NCBI GenBank assembly: GCA_023078555.1
Contig: CM041196.1
Span: 4,092,001 to 4,156,000 of the forward strand
DNA: 64,000 bases
Direction of reading: 5' to 3'
Source of the DNA: Ulva prolifera
Lineage: Eukaryota; Chlorophyta; Ulvophyceae; Ulvales; Ulvaceae
Both the position numbers and the translations under genes were made by a program. Position 1 is the first letter of the stretch. The number at the start of each line of letters is the position of its first letter. The notes under the pieces were generated by a model, which searched no databases, was not told the origin of the DNA, and was given only the letters and a program-made list of their open reading frames with translations. This document shows positions 10,500-22,107 of the stretch, piece after piece.

Positions 10500-12250
10500 C
10501 AGCCAAACACAACAACCCGGCATATGTAGTCCCGTTGATTCGGAGTTGTCAATGTCCAATAGGATACGGCTCAGTAAATTCAGATTTACATCACTTTACC
10601 CTATCAGTGTACACAACAGACAGTCACAGCAGACGTCAACTAGTTGAGCTCGGCTGCATGAGGGACACGCTACCACCACATCACACAGCCGCCAAGAGGT
10701 GTAGAAACAGATCCCTGCCCGCGTGCATGTCGTCCTCTAGGATGCCAGGGTGGAAGGCCAGGATTGCTCTGCGCGTGCGCGCAGCCGAACAGCTGAGATG
10801 CACGCGTCGAGCCAGATGGAGAAGACCGCCCCGACGGAGGTGTTGACGCGGAGCGCTCCTAGCGCTAGCCGCGCACACACATTGGCCCTGAGTTCGGGCG
10901 GATGCGCGCAGGATGGTTGCGCGCGAGGTAACTGTCGCGCGAGGTGACTGTCGCTCTCCTGGTGCGCGTAGGATGGTTGTCCGTGTGCTTTCTCGTTTTC
11001 CTGGAAGTGATAACGGCCCCCCCGGCTGCGCCCTTGTAACACACGTGCCCATGCAGCACTCATGCCCGGAAGTAGACACGGCCGAAGCGGACCACATGTC
11101 TGCAGAGGGAAAGCAGTCCATGACTGGTGGCGATGGTGCACCGTTTGACTGCACCGTTTGACTGAGTCTGTGACTGCACATGCACACCCCGGAACACCCC
11201 GGAACACCCCGGAACATACCACGGCAGCAGGTTGTCATATGGACGATTTGGTCAGCAGAGTGCACTGCCGCCGCGGTGCATGTTTCACGCATGGTACCAT
11301 GACAGAATGGACCGGACACTCGGGTGTTCCAAGGATGCAGGTGGTGAGGCGGTGCTGGGGAGTCTCACATGTGTCTTCCTGCATGCAAAGAGTTGCTGGA
11401 GCTGTGGGGCTAGGTGGGAATGCATGAGAGCCAGTGGCTCAGGCCAGATTGAAGATGGCTGTCACATTTACAGCGGCTATTCCACACCCAGTGGTAGCCC
11501 AGGGATGCACAGAGCCAGCTGGACCGTGGAGGGACACGTCGGGCGAATATTAATGTACATTTCAGTAATCCTGGAGGAGTGTAGCTGGCAGCTGGGATGT
11601 CGCAGTGCCTTGATCGAAACCGATAAAAACACATACGAGCGACTCGGACACGTAGTGTGCTGTCTTGGGCTTTGGAGTCTGTCCACAGGCTGTGAGGTTA
11701 TCAGTGCAGTGTACAGCCAACATGGTCAGTCAAACATACGGGTTTGCCTCGCCATGGCCCTGGGGTGGCACTGGGTTGCGGGCTGCTGACATTGCTGCTG
11801 CAGCATGCTGTGTATCTTGGGTGACATGCATCTGCGACATTTCCCGTCATGAGACATATGCATGCACGTGCGATTCATGCACAAATGATTGCCGTTGATG
11901 GTAGAGTGTCCAGGTGGTAGATTGTTGTAGCACTGGTGACATCTGATCACCTTTCTGGGGGGCCCTGTAAGCATTGCTTGTTTTTAACACTGTTGCATGT
12001 ACAATGCAGTGAGTCCTTGTGCTGGTGCACGTACGTGCTATTCAGTGGCCAATCATAGGACAGCACTGTCCTATAATTAAAAGTTTTGACTCCCATCCAA
12101 AGTGCACAGTACCCACGTGGGCAAAGGCATCTCCAGGCTCAGAAAGCCTTCACAGTGATGGACGGAGCTCCCGGCTGCATCAACAGACTTGATCTCGGTG
12201 CCCATCATGCAGGCCGCCGCGGCGGAAATGCCGGCTCAGGCTGAATAGGA
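10500..12250. other. No gene recognised; simple repeats
   Basis: Open frames of up to about 210 residues exist on both strands but overlap, have no recognisable domains and cover low-complexity stretches. Three tandem copies of a 10-bp unit (CACCCCGGAA) lie at about 11,184-11,214. A short hairpin, ATAGGACAG/CTGTCCTAT, lies near 12,055-12,075. Confidence 0.45.
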
Positions 12251-12258
12251 GAGGCCTC

Positions 12259-12362
12259 TGTGTGTTACAAGGACAAAGCAAGGCAGGTAGCACCGCGAGC
12301 CAAAACCAGAGGAACCAGAGGAACCGCACACCCATGGCACGCAACCAGCCACACGCAGCGCA
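12259..12362 (-). mobile_element. SINE-B family retroposon, short copy
   Basis: On the minus strand it ends GCTTTGTCCTTGTAAC, preceded by GGTGCTACCTGCC, matching the copies at 607-1250 and 56,889-57,073. AGAGGCCT occurs on both sides (about 12,250 and 12,364), a possible short target duplication. Confidence 0.5.
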
Positions 12363-12366
12363 CAGA

Positions 12367-12410
12367 GGCCTGCCGTACGCGTGTCCACGTGTCCACGCGT
12401 ACGGCAGGCC
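12367..12410. repeat. Hairpin: 17-bp perfect arms, 10-nt loop
   Basis: Arms GGCCTGCCGTACGCGTG and its exact complement, with loop TCCACGTGTC. It abuts the SINE-B copy. Confidence 0.85.
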
Positions 12411-12678
12411 CAACGGCGCAGCTTGAGCTCCAACTGCACCGGTGTGACAAGGACACATCAAATACACGGCAGGAGTCGACTCTCGAGACACCACCGCGGT
12501 GCACCGCAGCCATCACAAACGCCCAAACGATCGAACAGCGCACCTCGAGGGGAGGGAACTGTCAGTTCACCAGCAGTGGGCGCGACAATTGTGCACATGA
12601 TTCATTCGCGAGGGGCGCACATTCGATAGATATCGCGTCAGGCGTCCATGCAATTGCAACTGTATATGCATACATACG

Positions 12679-12831
12679 GCCTGCGGGGCGTCAATCATTG
12701 GCTGGCATCACCGGCAGGGCTGTGTTGCGTGCTCGTACCCCGCCTAGTGCCATGAATGCGTGAGTGCATTTGTGGATGGATTCCTAGGAACGGCCCGGTA
12801 CCCAGCCTCTCTCTTCTTTGTAACCACATAC
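12679..12831 (+). mobile_element. 5'-truncated fragment of the RLE non-LTR retrotransposon
   Basis: In the + frame it encodes SLAGITGRAVLRAR.PPSAM.A-stop, a diverged version of the C-terminus of the full-length element at 39,621-43,779. The 3' tail is CTTCTTTGTAACCACATAC. The 5' junction falls directly after GCATACATAC, the same target seen at the junctions of the main LINE array. It is older than the array copies, judging by its substitutions. Confidence 0.8.
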
Positions 12832-13145
12832 GGTCTCACAGATACCGCGCGACCCGTCAGCAAGTCCGAACAATTTAGACTTCACACAAGCGTGTGAAGT
12901 TCGTGTGATTCATGGTTTGAGCTGGAAACATCGCTATGTATGCATATGCTTCCGCGATCCTTTGTCAAGCGCATTGCATCCATGCAGAGCCAGAGCCCCG
13001 TCACTATGAGCCTCACATGTCATTTTCCCACCAGACTGTTTGCTTCCTGTACGCCATTGCGTACACTGATGGCTGTGCGGTCATGGCGGCCTCGGTCATG
13101 ACGCCAAACACTGCCCTCAAGGTGACTCCGCAGCGACATGTCGCG

Positions 13146-13207
13146 TGTGTTGGACATGTATCAACATGCTATGTCGCGACATAGCATGTTGATACATGTC
13201 CAACACA
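13146..13207. repeat. 62-bp perfect palindrome
   Basis: Two 31-bp arms with no mismatch and no spacer, centred between 13176 and 13177 (GTCG|CGAC). I checked every base pair. It is one of the two longest perfect palindromes in the window. Confidence 0.92.
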
Positions 13208-13334
13208 TGCCCAACGCGCTGTGCCCTCGCGTGAAGCATGATGCCACGCCATGATACAACACGAACAGATAGAGCGCTCAGCTGCACGCAGCATCTGAAC
13301 CCCGCACACCGAACCGGTCGATGCAGCGAGGTCA

Positions 13335-13358
13335 CGGACACGGACACGGACACGGACA
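13335..13358. repeat. GGACAC microsatellite
   Basis: Four tandem copies of the hexamer CGGACA. No coding context was recognised. Confidence 0.8.
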
Positions 13359-13473
13359 ATTATCTGCGTAGCGGGCAGAGATCTCCAAGGGCTGGAGTCG
13401 AGTCGACGGCCGTACAAGTCCATGCGGCGCTCTGAATACGTATGTAAGGTACCTGAGCGCACCACGGCACATC

Positions 13474-13500
13474 ATATTACATGTGCCGCACATGTAATAT
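13474..13500. repeat. Hairpin: 12-bp arms, 3-nt loop
   Basis: ATATTACATGTG and its complement are separated by CCG. It is another member of the palindrome cluster left of the CACTA element. Confidence 0.8.
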
Positions 13501-13931
13501 TACACTTAGCCATCAAGAGTCGACGCCCAACATATGTCCGATGGGTTGGGGACGGCATGAACGCTGACCCTTCTTTACAGGAATTTAGGAATCCGCGACA
13601 GATTGCCACAGCGTTGGCGGGAAACCCCGACATCTACCGACCGTCTTGGAGGGGGCAGCCCGACCAAAATGAGGGTTTGGCATCGGTTTTCCCGCCAAGA
13701 AAAAACCCAACTGTAGAGCACTGATCCGCGACCTCGAGGTCGGCGAGATTGAGGTCGGCCTCGAGGTCCGACCTCGCCTACTACGAGATAGCCCGCTACT
13801 GAGGGTGGCGTGGGCACTCCCGCTGGCCATGGGGTGCAAGGGCACGGCCTGCGTAACACTGCACTTCGAGACACCGACACAGCCGTGCGTGCCCAACTCG
13901 CTTAGACCACGAGGACGCCCTGCGGATCGCG

Positions 13932-13953
13932 TACCACTAGGAGAATGGCGACA
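13932..13953. repeat. CACTA left end: TAC duplication plus 19-bp inverted repeat
   Basis: TAC is followed by CACTAGGAGAATGGCGACA. The matching right end is at 38,579-38,600. The next base differs between the two ends, so the perfect repeat is exactly 19 bp. Confidence 0.95.
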
Positions 13954-14300
13954 CGGTGAATCGGAGAGCTGACGTAGTGTGTGCGGAGGGGCAGTTGGAG
14001 AGCCTTCGGAGAATCGGTGGAGGCCGGACGTAGGTTGCACGGACTATCGGGGCAATGTTGCGGAGGTGGGCAAGATGTTCCGTTTCCCGTCCGGTGAGTC
14101 ACTGGGCAACGCTCGTTGCCTTCAGCCTCTCCGTCGGAGCTCCATTGGACGTTGAACGGAGGAAATCACGGATCCGTTGGCCGTCCGACGGACGGAGAAC
14201 GGAGGTTTGCATAAACTGCCTGATCCGGTCCGCATACGTATGGCGTCCGACAGGGGGCGACGGACAGCAAGGGCTGGGCCGTAGTCCATGGTGATTTCTG
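13954..14300. promoter_or_regulatory. CACTA left subterminal repeat region
   Basis: Short motifs recur in both orientations: CGTCCGACGG (about 14,183), GCGTCCGACAGG (about 14,245) and ACGGATCCG (about 14,167). Equivalents occur inside the right end (about 38,480-38,578). Subterminal repeats of this kind bind the transposase in plant CACTA elements; that role here is inference. Confidence 0.6.
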
Positions 14301-14945
14301 ACGTGCGGCTTGTGAGGCATGTCACAAAATGTCAGGCATGTCACGAATGGTTCGTTACTCGTGGACACTGATACATTCGTGACTCGACCCGTGCACTTGT
14401 AGACACGCAGCAATGAGTCGCCAAGAGCATGCTGGGCGTGAGTTGCATCAATTGACATGTACATGGTGTTGTGTTCGGCGTGCACGCATGCGCACGTGCA
14501 CGTGCTTTGATTGGGAATCTAGTGTTGACCATTTGGGGAACGTGAATACGGGACTGGAATTGGCTGCTTGCCTGAATCAGTGATGTGTGTGCTTACATTG
14601 CCTGCACTTCCCACATTCAGAGCAAACATTCTCAGTCAGTCAGAGCAAACATTCTCTCCTACAGGGACACTCAACATCCCGTAACACGATATGCACCCCA
14701 CCGGGAAAAGGCTCTATGGTGGACGATCAACCAATATTGCCCGAAGTGCCTTCGCTACTTGTAAAGCAATAAGGAGTCTTGGATCTTAACCAACTCCGCC
14801 TGCAGGCATGACCAGATGCATGAGTCAGCGGCAATCATCCGTGTCTCCCAGACCACCTGGGATCCATTCGTCGTATGGGTTAATCATATGCAAGCAATGA
14901 TTTAATACAGACTTTGGTGTTAAATGTAGTATCAACTGTATCGAA

Positions 14946-16284
14946 TCAAGATTGACGTACCGTGAATAGCGCAATATCATCTTTTAGTTTCTTCACTTCC
15001 GGTTTCTTACTCGTGGGCCGATATGCCGCCAGCCGAGTCTCGTACTCCATAATCTTTGTCTTCAACTCATCACGTGCTTCTTCGTCAGCTTTCTTGTCGG
15101 CCTTGGCCTTTCGCCTCGCGATCGCGTCTTGAGACTTCTGCATCGCGCAAGAGCTCTTCCAGCTGGCAGGGCATTGGACGGGGCAATTACCCACGGACAG
15201 AGATCTCAGACACAAGCAGTTATCTCGAGAAGCCGTACCGGTGCCATGGCTTGCACTTCCATCTCCGGTGAGGGGCTGCGTGCGTCCGCAGGCTGATCAG
15301 GTTCGGCCTCTTCATCCGACGCGGCGGGATCTGCCTCGTCCGCTTCCGGCTGCTGTTCACTGTTATCATGAACGGGTTGGTCTGCCCTTGATCGTCGCAG
15401 GAGTGCTCGTGGTGGGGATGGCAGATCGTCGAGCACCTTGCGCCGTCCTGTGTTGGGATGACCTCCCTGTCTCGATGCCTTGTTTGCGGTAGGTGCCTGC
15501 AGGCGCGCCTGCTTGTCTCGGTCGATGTCACAGGTAGAACACATTAGTGGCGTAGTCAGTACAGGGTGTCAGGTGGAAGTACCTTCCCACTCTTTCTTGG
15601 TCTCTTGCCAGGCTTCATGGGCGAGTCTGCGGTCCCTTCGATAGCGCGTCGGGCCCCAGTGATTGCCATGAGATTTTCGCACACATACACGCCGTCCTCC
15701 ATTGCCCTTGCCTCGGGCGTTTTCAATGGTTCGTGGTCTATTGGGGTCCGGTCTCCGCTAAAGGTGAACTGCACAGGCTCTTGGTACGTCGCGTGCAGTG
15801 CAATACAATGCATGACGCGCTGGAGTAGCCATTCGGCGAATGGCTACTCCAGCCGCGTGCAGTGCAAGACAATGCATGACACCGCACCGAGTGGCCATTC
15901 GGCGAATGGCTACTCCAGCCGCGTGCAGTGCAATACAATGCATGACACCGCACAGAGTGGCCATTCGGCGAATGGCTACTCCAGCCGCGTGCAGTGCAAT
16001 ACAATGCATGACACCGCACAGAGTGGCCATTCGGCGAATGGCTACTCCAGCCGCGTGCAGTGCAATACAATGCATGACACCGCACCGAGTGGCCACTCGG
16101 CGAATGGCTACTCCAGCCCCTACCAAGGAGAAGGACGTACCTTGGATTCCGCTGCCTTGTGCAGTGCCGCGAGCAGATGGGGCTCTTTACGATACGATTC
16201 CTTCCTTCGCATCGCCACGTTGTGGTCATACGCCCGTCCCGGAAACTTCCTGCACACTCGGTAAACGCCCCTCAGGCTGCCCAT
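14946..16284 (-). CDS. CACTA cargo gene D, unrecognised, multi-exon
   Basis: Minus-strand exons read by splice borders: 16,284-16,141 (MGSLRGVYRVCRKFPGRAY, lysine/arginine-rich end); 15,768-15,583 (MEDGVYVCENLMAITGARR, then a basic KPGKRPRKSG); about 15,520-15,245 (acidic and proline-rich, ADEADPAASDEEAEPDQP); and about 15,140-14,946 (coiled-coil-like KADKKADEEARDELKTKIM, ending near KKLKDDIALFT). The first intron contains the 66-bp tandem array. The mix of basic, acidic and helical segments would suit a DNA-binding accessory protein of the transposon, but no family is recognised. The 3' end may extend beyond 14,946. Confidence 0.5.
15791..16118. repeat. Five tandem copies of a 66-bp unit with an internal palindrome
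   Basis: The units start GCGTGCAGTGCAA at 15,791, 15,855, 15,921, 15,987 and 16,053. Each holds the 17-bp palindrome GCCATTCGGCGAATGGC, one copy with a single change. The 66-bp period keeps three frames open on each strand, which creates spurious long ORFs. The same palindrome occurs in the 153-bp repeats near the other end of the CACTA (37,849-38,126). Confidence 0.9.
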
Positions 16285-16380
16285 ATCGGGCCCGGGACGC
16301 AACACCACAGCTGCATCAAAACAAGTTGAAAACTTAAGCGTCGAAAACTTAAGTATTAAGCTGCGCAGCGCACTGTTTGT

Positions 16381-17198
16381 TCATGTTGCTGAGACAGCCA
16401 ATCTGACTGTAGAAAGCGCTGCTGATATTCCTCGCAGCGACGTAAGCAGGGCCAGTTTTTCCGTCCTGTACAGAAGATCTGTCAGTAAATACTGCACGCA
16501 TGTATTATCACGGACAGGATCCAGGAGCTCACACAATAGGTCGGCAGCCACAGGTGCTGGAGGGCTGACCGCGGACGACATGTTCCGAGCACGTTGTTAT
16601 TCTGACATGGCTGTCGCACCCCTGCTGCTGCTTTCCTCAGCGCGTCCGCGTAACCTTTCGTCAGCATGCTGCCTGGGTACATCCTCTCGTCTGCTGGGGC
16701 CTCCTCGTTGACGAGTGCAGCCACCAGCTTTCCTTGTTTGTCAGCCTCCGCCATGCGAGCGACTTTTTTCTCCATCCCTGCCGTCCACATCAGCACCCCA
16801 TCCTTCATGCGCTTCCACTTCTCGTCATCCTCGCCCGCAACCGTGGCGGTGGAACAGGCAGTGCCCTGCGCTGTCGGCGTTGCTGCAAAGCTCCCTCTCC
16901 CTTTCCCCAGCGGCTTCACGAGCACGGGCGACACAAGCACACCGGCTATGGTGCCTTTCTTGAAGAAGTACAACACGCAAGTCTTCAGTTTATCTTGACT
17001 GTCGATGTCTACGGTGCTGTCCTTGTCAACCGTCGACGCCAGAGTTAAACCGTCGACGCCGGCGCCTCTGCTCCATACGTTGCTCACCAGCACATCGAGC
17101 ATCCCTCCCCCGTCCTCTACATCCTCTACATCATCTACAACCTCTTGCTCGATCACGACCGGCGAGGCGCGATGAAATGTAAACTGGAGCTTGGTCAT
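16381..17198 (-). CDS. CACTA cargo gene C, unrecognised, two exons
   Basis: Starts ATG at 17,198 (MTKLQFTFHRASPVVIEQEV), with an acidic stretch, then KLKTCVLYFFKKGTIAGVLV and an alanine/lysine-rich helical region (MEKKVARMAEADKQGKLVA). A GT-AG intron of about 50 bp follows RKAAAG. Exon 2 encodes PPAPVAADLLCELLDPVRD and ends in a stop at 16,381-16,383. The start lies about 325 bp from the first exon of the divergently transcribed transposase gene, so the two may share a promoter. No family recognised. Confidence 0.55.
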
Positions 17199-17522
17199 AC
17201 TGCGGTAATCGACGTAGATGTTTAGACACTAAGAGACGCAACGGCAGTAGGTGTTATTGTGAATCAGTATCAGACATAATTGTCCTGGCATGCTGTGCTA
17301 AGCCGCGCTTTCACTGGTAAGGCAGTCAAGCGTCGTTAACAATTGCGGTGTCTGCCTTTGAATACCGGTCTGCCTCGATATCCCGGCGCACGTCCCGTCG
17401 CCGTGGCGGCCAGGCGTTCTGTGTACGTGTCGCTGTACTCTTTCGACCTGAATGCGGTTGTCCTCACAGTAGGTGCCAGAGACTCAGGTAGCCTTTCCAC
17501 CCCTTTCTGCCGGCCGCTGGAG

Positions 17523-20500
17523 ATGGCCGCATCCAGAAGGACGAGGGATGAGGTCGATGCCTTGATGGGAGAGATTAACTGTAAGCGTCTACTCCGTCCA
17601 GAGCGTGTGGGGAAGGAGACACTTAAATTCCAGTGTCAAGCCTGTGGTGAGAAGTTCGTCAGACATACCACCGCTCAAAGCCACTATGAGCCTTGCCAAA
17701 AGCGCTTGAGGAGGGCCCCCGCGGCCCGTGCCAAGGGAGCCGCTGGTGGCCACGATGGGGCAGGTCCATCCTCGCGGCCACCTACGCCATTCTCCTCCGC
17801 TACCCTTGGGGCTGACGTCAGCGGGGTTCCCGATGGGGCTGGCCCCTCTTCGCCACAGCCCATACCCCCTGCGCTGGCTTGCCACTCCAACCATCCCGCC
17901 AACTCTGACGACCTTTTCGCTGTGCGAACCCCTCCATGCATCCCGGCGCTCTAGGCCCGCGTGCCTTGCCTGCTGTTGTTTGGTCTGACAGTGACTGATG
18001 TGGCCCATGTGTGGGCCCGCAGTGGACCCAGGCCGGGCGGTGCGGCTGCCCATACCTGCATCTGCAGCTACTGCACTAATTCGCGTGATTTTACAGCTGC
18101 CCCCACCCTCCGACATCGACGAGGCCGAGTACCCCGCCCGGGATACAGACTCGGACTCCTACTTCTCAGACGCTTCCTCCATCCCCTCCTCGTCCGAATC
18201 AGAATACAGCACGGACGGGTCCGAGGTGTGGCAACTTTAACATCGGGGCATGTTACGTCGTGTCTCCCCTGGCGTGCTGATTTCCCAGGTCACATGTGTA
18301 TCCCTCTTGCAGGACGATGACGTCGACAGCCCCCCCCCCACCACCGGGGCCCGGAAGGGCTCAGGAGCCTGGTGGCATAAGCAACGAAAGAAACACATAT
18401 ACACCGGGAGCGTCCTCACCGTACTTACGGTGTGCATGTGGATTGCGCAGTTGAAGAGCCTCTTTCGCATACAAGACGTGGTCGTCGATACATGGTGCAG
18501 GTTCATACATTACCTCCTGCTACCTGATGGCAACTTTTTCCCACCCTCGTTCCACCTCGTCAAGGCAGTGGTGGATGTCCCGGATGTGTCGTCCGTGACG
18601 CGGCACGTTTGTCCCCAGTGCTGGGAACTGTTTCCTGAACTTGATCCAAGTGACCATCAGCATCACTTGGAGGACACCTGTGGCACACCTGGATGTACAC
18701 AGCCACGGTTCGATGTCGACCTCACGGGAAAGGGTGTCCCAGTCCGCTCTGTCTTCTACTTTGGTGAAGAGGCCTCACTGAAGGACCTCCTGCTGCAACC
18801 GGGGCTGCTGATGAGCATCCAAGAAGCCAGGGCAGCAGCGATCGAGGACAAGACCAGCTTCATCAACTCCCCTGCAGGAAAGGCCCTGGACAAAGCATAT
18901 GGGAACAAGATTACAAACCCAGAGGCCGGGGAAGTCGTTCTGCTGTTCGGTCTCGGTGTGTTCAGCCCTCCCCATCTCTGTCGCTCTGCTTTCTGGAAAA
19001 CGCAGTGAATTGTGTCCCTTGGTTGCCTCACCACTCACTTGCAGGGGGGGATGCTGCACAACTGTATGTCAACAAACAGCACGGCGTCACGATCTGGGGG
19101 ATCCGCCTGCTTGATCTCCCGCCCCATCTCGCATGTACTAATGAGGCCTGGATTCCCCTTGGTGTGGTGGAGGGTCCATCCGAGCCGACATGCATGGCCA
19201 GCATTCTGGAGTCCGTGGTGGCGTTCTTCAAGAAGCATGATCGGGGCGCGCACTCACCTTGCCTGCCTGGCCACTGGCGCGTGATGTGTACAGTTCCCGA
19301 TCACGTAGTGTCTGGCCCCCGCACCATGTGATGGCTTGAATGCAGGAGCTGGGGGTGAGGCACTCAAAATCACACTGCCAGGGGGCGAGGTACTGTCCGT
19401 TTGGCCGGTGCTCTGCTGTGTGGAGGGGGATATGCCCTGGCTGGAGAAGCTTACTAACAGCATCGGTCATACGGCCAAGAGGGCATGTTTCAGATGCGCA
19501 CAGAACGGCGTGTGGGTGTTCGCCGCCAACACTGTGAGGTGCGTAGTGTCTGCGTCCAGTCACATCCCACACCTGCCTGTCTTGGCCCTAACGTTTACTT
19601 CCAACCACTCCTCACCTGCGTGCAGGTGGCTTGGACACCATCGCCCTCTACAGCAGCCCGCCCCCTGCTATGTCAACGGGCCTCTGAAGGGGAAAACTCT
19701 CACTCCAGAGGAGGAAGCTGCAGCATCGACGGCAACCCCGCGGATGGTGGCCGGGAGTGTGCAACCCGACGCAGGGGGCATCCCCCCGCGGACTGCGTGG
19801 ACCGAACCGCAGCCGGTGCCACCGAGTTCATGGATGTCAGACAACCGACTGAAGTACTCGGCAGCGGAGATCATGGCCAGGGGCAGGAAGGGCGACAAGA
19901 TCGCCGCCCAGGTGCAGCTTCGTATGCTCGGTCCCTATTCCCCATTCCCGGACTACTGCATTGATCGCTCTGTGGCCACTCCATCTCGATGTTCACCATA
20001 CTGTCGCCAACACGACCTGAAAGCCGTCTGACCAATGCCACTAGCAGGTGGCGCAGACGGAGTGCCATTGCACCCCCGCAGGAATTCCCAATGCATGGGT
20101 GGGCGTTCAGGTGCATACTCCGACCTGGGATCGATTCCGCAAAAAAGACACGCCGGAGTTAAGGGCTAAGCTCGCCAAGGATGAGTACAAGCTATTGGGT
20201 GTGAAAGGGTCCCCGCTGTTCAGCATCCTCTCCTACTTCAAGTTCGCCCTGCACCCTCTGCCGCATGCTGCTCCCTGCCTTGCCTTCGAGTCAATTTTGT
20301 GCACCCCATCATGCGTCGCGTGCAGCCCCTGTCATTTTGTTCGGCTTGGAGTGGCGCACGTTTTCCTGCTTGGAGTTCTGATGGACTTCTGGAACCAGTG
20401 GCTCCCTCCCCTAGGCAGGAAGAAATCCAAGAAGGCGCCCCGGGGGCCCCGACAGGGCCCTGCGCCCTGTACCGGTTGCCGGAGGATGTTGTCAAGGCGA

Positions 20501-22043
20501 TCGCCGCCAGAGCTCCCCATATAATGCAGACATCTCTTTTCAAGAAAGTGTACACTGACATCACCAAGTGCGTCACCTATGCCGTCAGTTCCTAGGCTGT
20601 GCCGACACTTCCCCTGCCTGTGGAGGGGCCCACCTGTAGCCGGTCATCGCCGTGTCATCACCTCTGCATGAATCACTTGACGGAAGGGTCTCCTGCAGGC
20701 ACCGCAGTCGGTGGCTCATGGAGGACTGGCTGGCCTTTACTGAGACATTCTCCCTGTACCTCCTACACAATCTCCCGTGGAAGCCGTCCGAGTTGCCTAT
20801 TCGGAAAGTGTTTGAGCAGATGTGGGGGCTCCTGCGATCAGGGGCCCTGTATTTCCTCAGATATGAATCGGGGCAGCACACACCAGCCCGGATCACACAG
20901 GCCCAGGGGACGCTGCTGCAGTACGCCAAACTCGCGGAGGAGACGTTCGAGGGAGCTGCTATCAGTACCTACAAGCTGCATCTGGCGGCTTGTCACCTCC
21001 CTGATCAGGTGAGGTGTTGCGGTGCAGCCTTCTTCAGTCTCGAATTCTGGATAGAGCGGATGGTCCAGCTGCTGAAGAGGCTGATCAAGTACCGTTCCAC
21101 TCGTTGTCCAGAGCAGGTGTATGTGAACGATGAATTGCTTCGTCGAACTTGCATGCGGTTACTGCACGATGCTGGCACAGTGAATGCAGCCATGACAACT
21201 CTGTCGGATGCCATTGCCACCGAAAAACGCCGGAGGGCGCGAACGCGCAGTGGCAGGTCAGCACCCGAGCAATCTCCTGATATTGACCGGGTTACCGGCC
21301 GGGTGCATGGTGCTGGCAGGGAGCTGTCTCTTTCGGAGTCAGCCGAGGTGCTCCCTCCGGACTTCAACGGAGGGGCCATTTCCGGGCTGCCGTACCTCCT
21401 CCTCCACCAAGACTCCCTCCAGGAAGAGGGCTGGCCTACGCACCGTCGCCTGGGGGCGGGCCATGCCCGCCGGGTGGCTGTCACCCGGGCTATCGGGTTG
21501 CCGGTGAGAGGTTCTGTAGATGAAAGTCGCAAGGAGGGCACAGTGACCCTGTGCAAATTCCAACGGGTACAGTCCCGCGTGGGGGACGTCTTCAGCAGTG
21601 CACAACAGTCAACACAGGGTAAGAAGGATAATAAGTGGTGCCTCGTGAAGTACCTTATTGAGGGGGGTCGGGGAGAGGGCGGAGGGACAGTGACGTACTA
21701 CGTAGGGGAGCTGCAGTACTTGATGCGGGCGACGTTGCAGCCCCGGGACGGGGTCACCTGCGTGTCATGTGTGCACGAGCCCGACCCCTTGTATCTGGGG
21801 GTTGCCGACCTGTATAGGAGTACGGAGCCAGTCACACCCGGAGCCCGCGCGCCGGACCCCGTGTTGGGGCGGCCCCCCGAGTTTTTTTGTGTGGCGGGTG
21901 CACACCGTGGGTCCAGGGCGTATGAAGGCAGATACGTAATAGACGTGGATGCTGTGCCCTGCCAACTAGTCCCCGTCAGAAGTAGTGTACAATGTGTGCA
22001 GTATTGGGCGACTGCCAATAAGGCTTCTGGCCGCACGGTGTGA
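17523..22043 (+). CDS. Tnp2-like CACTA transposase, multi-exon
   Basis: The likely ATG at 17,523 opens a segment with a C2H2-type finger (CQACGEKFVRHTTAQSHYEPC). Later exons include 18,097-18,225 (acidic, serine-rich), 18,313-18,955 (CPQCWELFPELDPSDHQHH, then CGTPGC) and 19,045 onward (TIWGIRLLDLPPHLACTNEA, then LPGGEVLSVWPVLCCVEGDM and KRACFRCAQNG). That last run matches the conserved Tnp2 order: target description, then a CxxC zinc motif. Further exons give GVAHVFLLGVLMDFWNQWL (about 20,346-20,402) and, at 20,700-21,150, a DUF4218-like region (LPWKPSELPIRKVFEQMWG, LHLAACHLPDQ, FWIERMVQLLKRL). The stop is at 22,041-22,043. Catalytic acidic residues could not be assigned by eye. It would cut and join the CACTA ends. 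Confidence 0.78.
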
Positions 22044-22107
22044 AGGACCCTTGCTGTCATGTAAACTATCCCTTCTGTCCCTGAGGGACGGATCATTTGG
22101 GACCAAG

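Noticed and set aside
10681..11789. Frames of about 185-212 residues near 11 kb
   Set aside because: No domain, Cys-rich random-like composition, and both strands equally open.
15566..16264. Long open frames on both strands over the 66-bp array
   Set aside because: Frames are open only because the repeat period is a multiple of three; the array lies in an intron of gene D.
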